Assembly (NCBI RefSeq): GCF_014649755.1
Contig: NZ_BMTQ01000016.1
Span: forward strand, 1-64,000
DNA length: 64,000 bases
DNA from: Streptomyces litmocidini
Lineage (GTDB): Bacteria; Actinomycetota; Actinomycetes; Streptomycetales; Streptomycetaceae
Direction of reading: 5' to 3'
Of this stretch, positions 59,357-64,000 are shown one piece after another. The position numbers and the translations under genes are program-made. The notes under the pieces were generated by a model. It searched no databases, had not been told where the DNA came from, and worked only from the letters and a program-made list of their open reading frames with translations. Position 1 is the stretch's first letter, and the number at the start of each line of letters is the position of its first letter.

Positions 59357-60326
59357 CCGGGGCCGTCCGCCCGGCGGCCCCGCCGAGGGGCAGGGCGCGG
59401 CCCTGCCCGGACGGGCCGAACGCCGCAGGCTCGCCCGCAAGGTCAAGCGGCGCCGGCAGCGCTCCGCGATCCGGGAGGTCCCGGTCCTCATCACGGTGGC
59501 CGTGCTCATCGCGCTCGTCCTCAAGACCTTCCTGGTGCAGGCGTTCGTCATCCCCTCCGGCTCCATGGAACAGACGATCCGGATCGACGACCGGGTCCTC
59601 GTCGACAAGCTCACGCCCTGGTTCGGCGCGCATCCGCAGCGCGGCGACGTCGTCGTCTTCAAGGACCCCGGCAACTGGCTCCAGCAGGAGGCCGCCCCGG
59701 CCGCCGACGCCCCGGTCGGCATCAAGCAGGCCAAGCAGGCCCTGACCTTCATCGGCCTGCTGCCCTCGGCCGACGACCGGGACCTCATCAAACGGGTCGT
59801 CGCCGTCGGCGGCGACACCGTCCGCTGCTGCGGCGCGGACGGCCGGATCAGCGTCAACGGCGTGCCGCTCGACGAGCCGTACCTGCACCCCGGGAACCCG
59901 CCGTCGAAGATCCCGTTCGAGGTGAAGGTCCCGCGGGGCCGCATCTTCGTCATGGGCGACCACCGCTCCGACTCGGCCGACTCCCGCTTCCACCTCGACG
60001 AGAAGGACCACGGCACCGTCTCCGAGGAACAGGTCGTCGGACGCGCCGTGGTGATCGCCTGGCCCTTCGGGCACTGGCGCACCCTGGAACAGCGGGACAC
60101 CTTCTCCGCCGTCCCCGGCGGGGGAGCCGCCGCCGGGACCGCCTCAGGTTCGTCGCATAGTGTGTCCCCGCGCATTCTGAACGGATTGCCCGGGCTCCCG
60201 ACCCCTGCGGAACTTCTGCTCGTTATGGGAGTGGTGGGCCTGTCCCTGACCCGGGGCGGGCGTTCGCACGGACTGAGGAGTGGATGTGGGGGATTTGGCC
60301 GTCGGCGCACGATCCGGACACGATGA
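59349..60326 (+). CDS. sipX: Type I signal peptidase (second of four)
   Basis: This 325-residue paralog has a basic N terminus (RRLARKVKRRRQR), a membrane helix (LITVAVLIALVLKTFLVQAF), catalytic Ser72 in IPSGSMEQT, Lys148 in LIKRVVAVGGD, and box E MGDHRSDSADSR. A second hydrophobic stretch (AELLLVMGVVGLSL) near the C terminus may be a C-terminal anchor, as in SipX-type enzymes. Its last 41 nt overlap the start of the next gene. Confidence 0.95.
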   Translation: MGSRGRPPGGPAEGQGAALPGRAERRRLARKVKRRRQRSAIREVPVLITVAVLIALVLKTFLVQAFVIPSGSMEQTIRIDDRVLVDKLTPWFGAHPQRGDVVVFKDPGNWLQQEAAPAADAPVGIKQAKQALTFIGLLPSADDRDLIKRVVAVGGDTVRCCGADGRISVNGVPLDEPYLHPGNPPSKIPFEVKVPRGRIFVMGDHRSDSADSRFHLDEKDHGTVSEEQVVGRAVVIAWPFGHWRTLEQRDTFSAVPGGGAAAGTASGSSHSVSPRILNGLPGLPTPAELLLVMGVVGLSLTRGGRSHGLRSGCGGFGRRRTIRTR

Positions 60327-61230
60327 GCCCGAGAAGAGGGCCGACGGGGCCTTCGGCGATGACACGGCGGGTGGCGACGTGACGGGTGACGAGCAGGTGC
60401 AGCCGCCGGGCGGCGGCACGCCGGGCGAGGGCGACGACGAAGCGGTCCGCGGGCCCGGCAGGCCCCCGAAGAAGCAGCGTTCCTTCTGGAAGGAGCTGCC
60501 CCTCCTCGTCGGCATCGCCCTGGTGCTCGCCCTGCTGATCAAGACCTTCCTGGTGCAGGCGTTCTCGATCCCCTCGGAATCGATGATGAACACCCTCCAG
60601 AAGGGCGACCGGGTACTCGTCGACAAACTGACCCCCTGGTTCGGGTCCGAGCCCGAGCGCGGCGAGGTCGTCGTCTTCCACGACCCGGGCGGTTGGCTCG
60701 AGGGCCAGGAGACGCCCAGCCCGAACGTCGTGCAGAAGTTCCTCAGCTTCATCGGCCTCATGCCCTCCGCCGAGGAGAAGGACCTCATCAAGCGCGTCAT
60801 CGCGGTCGGCGGCGACACCGTCTCCTGCAAGGAGGGCGGCAAGGTCGTCCTCAACGGCGTGGCCCTGGACGAGAGCGCGTACCTCGCCCCCGGCGCGGTG
60901 CCCTGCCAGGACTCCTTCGGTCCGATCAAGGTCCCCAAGGACCGGATCTGGGTCATGGGCGACAACCGGCAGAACTCCCTGGACTCCCGCTTCCACCAGC
61001 AGCTCCCCGGCGGCGGCACCGTCTCGAACGACGAGGTCGTGGGCCGTGCCGTCGTGGTCGCCTGGCCGGTCACCCGCTGGGCCACGCTCCCCGTGCCCGA
61101 CGTCTTCGACCAGCCCGCGCTCGACAAGGCCATGGCCGCCGCCCCCGCCGGGGCGGCCGGCCTCGCGGGGGCGCTCCCACTGGTGCTGTGGCGCCGGAAG
61201 AAGCGGGCCGCACGGCATACCGCCGAGTAG
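60286..61230 (+). CDS. sipY: Type I signal peptidase (third of four)
   Basis: This 314-residue paralog has an acidic, disordered N terminus to about 80, a membrane helix (LLVGIALVLALLIKTFLVQ), catalytic Ser99 in IPSESMMNT, Lys169 in LIKRVIAVGGD, box E MGDNRQNSLDSR, and a C-terminal helix (AAGLAGALPLVLWRRKKR). I prefer the GTG at 60286, since GAGGAG lies 5 nt upstream; a GTG at 60280 overlaps that site. The SipY protein is the major secretory peptidase in S. lividans. Confidence 0.94.
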   Translation: MGDLAVGARSGHDEPEKRADGAFGDDTAGGDVTGDEQVQPPGGGTPGEGDDEAVRGPGRPPKKQRSFWKELPLLVGIALVLALLIKTFLVQAFSIPSESMMNTLQKGDRVLVDKLTPWFGSEPERGEVVVFHDPGGWLEGQETPSPNVVQKFLSFIGLMPSAEEKDLIKRVIAVGGDTVSCKEGGKVVLNGVALDESAYLAPGAVPCQDSFGPIKVPKDRIWVMGDNRQNSLDSRFHQQLPGGGTVSNDEVVGRAVVVAWPVTRWATLPVPDVFDQPALDKAMAAAPAGAAGLAGALPLVLWRRKKRAARHTAE

Positions 61231-61304
61231 CGACCCGCGGGTAGGGTGCCGTCCCGGGCCGTCGACAGACCTGCGGTCCGCCGACAGACCTACGGGGTGC
61301 GCAC

Positions 61305-62072
61305 ATGAGCGGAACCATACGGACCAAGGGCGGCCGCGGCCGCCTCGGCAGGGTGCTGTCGGGGCTGGCCGTGGCCGTCGGCTGTGTGCTGTTCCTCGGC
61401 GGGTTCGTCTGGGGGGCCGTGCTCTACCAGCCGTACACCGTCCCCACCGACTCCATGACCCCGACCCTCGACGTCGGATCCAAGATCCTCGCCCAGCGGA
61501 TCGACGGCGACGAGGTGCGGCGCGGCGACGTCGTCGTCTTCCACGACCCCCTCTGGGGCGCCTCGCCCATGGTCAAGCGGGTCGCCGCCGTCGGCGGCGA
61601 CACCGTCGCCTGCTGCGACCGGGACGGGCGGCTCACCGTCAACGGCGAGCCCGTCGACGAGCCGTACCTCCTGCCCGGGCCCGGCGGCCGCACGATCGCC
61701 TCGGGCCAGGACTTCTCCGTGACCGTCCCCCGGGACAACCTCTTCCTGCTCGGCGACGACCGGCACGTCTCGCTGGACTCCCGCACGCACATGGAGGAGG
61801 CCGGCCGGGGCTCCGTGCCCCGCTCCACGGTCGTCGGCAGGGTCGACGCCGTCGTCTGGCCCGCCAAGGGACTCCTGGAGCCGCCCACGGGCTTCGCCGG
61901 TCTTCCGGGCGGCATCTCGCGGCCGGGCCCCTTCGAGGCGCTCCTCACGACCGTCGCGGCCGGCACCGTCCTGATCCTCGTGGGGGCGGCGTACGGGCCG
62001 GTGGCGAGCCGCCTGACCCGCCGTCGTTCCGAGGGGACGCGGCCGGGCGCGCGCGAGAAGGTGGGGGCATGA
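61305..62072 (+). CDS. sipZ: Type I signal peptidase (fourth of four)
   Basis: This 255-residue paralog is the shortest. It has a membrane helix (LSGLAVAVGCVLFLGGFVWG), catalytic Ser50 in VPTDSMTPT, Lys91 in VKRVAAVGGD, box E LGDDRHVSLDSR and a C-terminal helix (TTVAAGTVLILVGAAYGPVA). Its stop overlaps the Nudix gene start (ATGA). Confidence 0.94.
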   Translation: MSGTIRTKGGRGRLGRVLSGLAVAVGCVLFLGGFVWGAVLYQPYTVPTDSMTPTLDVGSKILAQRIDGDEVRRGDVVVFHDPLWGASPMVKRVAAVGGDTVACCDRDGRLTVNGEPVDEPYLLPGPGGRTIASGQDFSVTVPRDNLFLLGDDRHVSLDSRTHMEEAGRGSVPRSTVVGRVDAVVWPAKGLLEPPTGFAGLPGGISRPGPFEALLTTVAAGTVLILVGAAYGPVASRLTRRRSEGTRPGAREKVGA

Positions 62073-62719
62073 CGGGCGCGGAGGCTTCGGGGCCGGTGGC
62101 GGAGCCGGGATCGGGGCCGATGGCGGAGCCGGAGCCGGTGCCGGAGCCGGGATCGGGACCGGTGGCGGAGTCGGAGCCGGTGCCGGGACCGGGGTCTTCG
62201 GCGGGCCCGGAACCCGTACCGGACGCGGCCTCCGGACGGCGGCGGGTCGCCCGCGTCGTCCTGCTCGACCCGGACGACCGCCTCCTGCTCCTGCACGGCC
62301 ACGAGCCCGAGGACCCGGACGACGCCTGGTGGTTCACCCCCGGCGGCGGCGTGGAGGGCGACGAGACCCGGGAGGAGGCGGCGCTCCGCGAACTCGCGGA
62401 GGAGACCGGCATCACCGAGGTCGACCTCGGCCCCGTGCTCTGGAAGCGGTACTGCTCCTTCCCCTTCGCCGGGCGCCGCTGGGACCAGGACGAGTGGTAC
62501 TACCTGGCCCGCCTCCGCGGGACGGAGACCGCACCCCGGGCGCGGGCCCTCACGGAACTGGAGACCCGGAGCCTCTCGGGGCTGAGATGGTGGACCTCCG
62601 CCGAACTGTCGGCGGCCCGTGAGACGGTGTACCCGACCAGGCTCGCCGAGCTGCTGCGCACGCTGCTCGACGAGGGACCTCCGGGTGCGCCGGTGGTTCT
62701 CGCCCCGGAAATCGTTTAG
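62069..62719 (+). CDS. Nudix hydrolase
   Basis: This 216-residue protein has a Pro/Glu/Gly-rich low-complexity N terminus (about residues 1-55, VAEPGSGPMAEPEPVPEP-like) and a Nudix domain from about 60. The Nudix box is GGGVEGDETREEAALRELAE followed by ETGI, fully matching GX5EX7REUXEEXGU. Substrate unknown; such proteins hydrolyse nucleoside diphosphates linked to another moiety. It is translationally coupled to the signal peptidase gene before it. Confidence 0.95.
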   Translation: MTGAEASGPVAEPGSGPMAEPEPVPEPGSGPVAESEPVPGPGSSAGPEPVPDAASGRRRVARVVLLDPDDRLLLLHGHEPEDPDDAWWFTPGGGVEGDETREEAALRELAEETGITEVDLGPVLWKRYCSFPFAGRRWDQDEWYYLARLRGTETAPRARALTELETRSLSGLRWWTSAELSAARETVYPTRLAELLRTLLDEGPPGAPVVLAPEIV

Positions 62720-62774
62720 GGGCGCGTACGACTGGCGCACAATAGGGGGACGCACGGCTGAAGGGGAACATGCC

Positions 62775-63083
62775 ATGAGCGCCGAGGACCTCGAGAAGTA
62801 CGAGACCGAGATGGAGCTGAAGCTCTACCGGGAGTACCGCGACGTCGTCGGGCTGTTCAAATACGTGATCGAGACCGAACGACGCTTCTACCTCACCAAC
62901 GACTACGAGATGCAGGTGCACTCGGTGCAGGGCGAGGTGTTCTTCGAGGTCAGCATGGCCGACGCCTGGGTCTGGGACATGTACAGGCCCGCCAGGTTCG
63001 TCAAGCAGGTCCGCGTCCTGACCTTCAAGGACGTGAACATCGAGGAACTCAACAAGAGCGACCTCGAACTCCCCGGCAGCTGA
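62775..63083 (+). CDS. DUF2469 family protein
   Basis: This 102-residue actinobacterial protein (MSAEDLEKYETEMELKLYRE, FYLTNDYEMQVHSVQGEVF, DAWVWDMYRPARFVKQVRVL) is highly conserved and of unknown function. It is encoded at the same place, after the signal peptidase or RNase HII region and before yraN, in many actinobacteria. The ATG is preceded by GAAGGGGAA. Confidence 0.94.
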   Translation: MSAEDLEKYETEMELKLYREYRDVVGLFKYVIETERRFYLTNDYEMQVHSVQGEVFFEVSMADAWVWDMYRPARFVKQVRVLTFKDVNIEELNKSDLELPGS

Positions 63084-63227
63084 GGCCGCACCCGCACCCA
63101 CGATCCGCGCCCCACCAGCCGAAACCACCCGCAAGGGTGAACGGGTTCTCCACAGACCCCGGGCCCTCCACAGCGCCGCACGCGGTCCACCCCGCTCCGT
63201 CACAGTCGGTGACGGAGGTGGTACCGC

Positions 63228-63593
63228 ATGAACAAGACCCAAGCCCTCGGGCGGTACGGGGAGGAGCTGGCGACCCGCCGGCTCACCGCGACCGGCATGC
63301 ACATCCTCGCCCGCAACTGGCGCTGCGGCCGGACCGGCGAGATCGACATCGTCGCCCGCGACGGCGACACCCTCGTCATCTGCGAGGTCAAGACCCGCCG
63401 CGACGGCCCCTACGCACACCCGATGGCCGCCGTCACACCCCGCAAGGCCGAGCGGCTCCGCCGCCTCGCCGCCTGCTGGCTCGACCGCAACGACACCCCG
63501 GCCCCCGCAGGCGGCGTCCGCATCGACCTCGTCGGCATCGTCCTGCCGCGCAAGGGCGCCCCCGTCCTCACCCACGCCCAGGGGGTGGCCTGA
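63228..63593 (+). CDS. YraN/UPF0102 family nuclease-like protein
   Basis: This 121-residue protein has an endonuclease-like fold: GRYGEELATRRLTATGMHIL near the N terminus and EIDIVARDGDTLVICEVKTR, which includes the D-ExK-like residues of restriction-enzyme folds. The UPF0102 family lies next to comM in many bacteria and may act in DNA repair. Its stop overlaps the ComM gene start (TGATG). Confidence 0.93.
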   Translation: MNKTQALGRYGEELATRRLTATGMHILARNWRCGRTGEIDIVARDGDTLVICEVKTRRDGPYAHPMAAVTPRKAERLRRLAACWLDRNDTPAPAGGVRIDLVGIVLPRKGAPVLTHAQGVA

Positions 63594-64000
63594 TGGGATT
63601 CGCCCGCACCTGCTCCGTCGCCCTCGTCGGCGTCGAAGGCGTCGTCGTCGAGGTCCAGGCAGACCTCGAACCCGGCGTCGCCGCCTTCACCCTCGTCGGC
63701 CTCCCCGACAAGAGCCTCAGCGAGAGCCGCGACCGGGTCCGCGCCGCCATCGTCAACTCCGGCGCCGAATGGCCCCAGAAGAAGCTGACCGTCGGCCTCA
63801 GCCCGGCCTCCGTCCCCAAGGGCGGCAGCGGATTCGACCTGGCCGTCGCCGCGGCCGTCCTCGGCGCCGCCGAGCGGATCGACCCCCGCACCATCGCCGA
63901 CCTCGTCCTCATCGGAGAACTCGGCCTCGACGGACGCGTCCGGCCCGTCCGCGGCGTCCTCCCCGCCGTCCTCGCCGCAGCCGAAGCCGGATACAGCCAG
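63593..64000 (+). CDS. ComM/YifB Mg-chelatase-like ATPase, start only
   Basis: The first 136 residues are visible. They match the N terminus of ComM/YifB proteins: ARTCSVALVGVEGVVVEVQ, FTLVGLPDKSLSESRDRVR and LTVGLSPASVPKGGSGFDLA. In competent bacteria ComM is a helicase for natural transformation; its role in Streptomyces is not known. The Walker motifs lie beyond the window. The start overlaps the yraN stop. Confidence 0.94.
   Translation, partial: MGFARTCSVALVGVEGVVVEVQADLEPGVAAFTLVGLPDKSLSESRDRVRAAIVNSGAEWPQKKLTVGLSPASVPKGGSGFDLAVAAAVLGAAERIDPRTIADLVLIGELGLDGRVRPVRGVLPAVLAAAEAGYSQ

Overview
This window is chromosomal core DNA of a high-GC actinobacterium, almost certainly a Streptomyces. 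The evidence is very GC-rich codon third positions, many GTG and TTG starts, a complete conservon, a Lys/Ala-tailed HU protein, an nsdA gene, and four tandem type I signal peptidase genes downstream of rplS. From memory, unchecked here, the gene order follows the S. coelicolor region around SCO5541-SCO5603. I see no insertion sequence, prophage, CRISPR array, rRNA gene or biosynthetic gene cluster.

Layout. 1-5.0 kb: leftward conservon (sensor kinase, roadblock protein, DUF742 protein, GTPase cut by the window edge). 5.5-9.6 kb: a small repeat-containing protein, a fumarylacetoacetate-hydrolase-family enzyme, gltX, a HAD hydrolase and five tRNA genes (Gln, Glu, Glu, Gln, Glu). 9.7-13.7 kb: ndgR-like IclR regulator divergent from leuCD, a small helical protein and the HU-family gene. 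13.9-22.8 kb: a cofC-like gene, plsC-gpsA, ddl, a lipoprotein, an AsnC/Lrp-type domain protein, thiL-thiD, rpmB and a DAK-family kinase gene. 22.9-30.2 kb: recG, rsmD-coaD, a DivIVA-like protein, DUF177-rpmF-rnc and mutM. 30.2-33.4 kb: HxlR regulator divergent from a flavodoxin-like oxidoreductase, a secreted CAP-domain protein, acylphosphatase and a small coiled-coil protein. 33.6-43.4 kb: smc, a sugar permease, an NCS1 permease with a luciferase-like monooxygenase, ftsY and a primase-like orphan. 43.8-50 kb: nsdA and the nitrogen cluster amtB-glnK-glnD, with a good GlnR-type box ahead of amtB. 50-54.6 kb: ffh, ftsH and a methyltransferase. 54.9-64 kb: a SprT-like protein, rpsP-KH-rimM-trmD, rplS, four signal peptidases, a Nudix hydrolase, DUF2469, yraN and the start of a ComM/YifB gene.

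The genes mostly serve translation (gltX with its own tRNAs, rpmB, rpmF, rpsP, rplS, rimM, trmD, rsmD, rnc), protein targeting and secretion (ftsY, ffh, four signal peptidases, ftsH), chromosome maintenance (HU, smc, recG, mutM), nitrogen and leucine metabolism, and cofactor or lipid synthesis. Several convergent junctions carry long perfect inverted repeats likely to act as bidirectional terminators.

No clearly new system is visible. The best leads are a 13-bp degenerate tandem array filling the glnK-glnD gap, a possible structured leader before the coiled-coil protein at 33.2 kb, an rpmB leader hairpin, the small protein at 5.55 kb with a duplicated motif, and hairpins inside the conservon.
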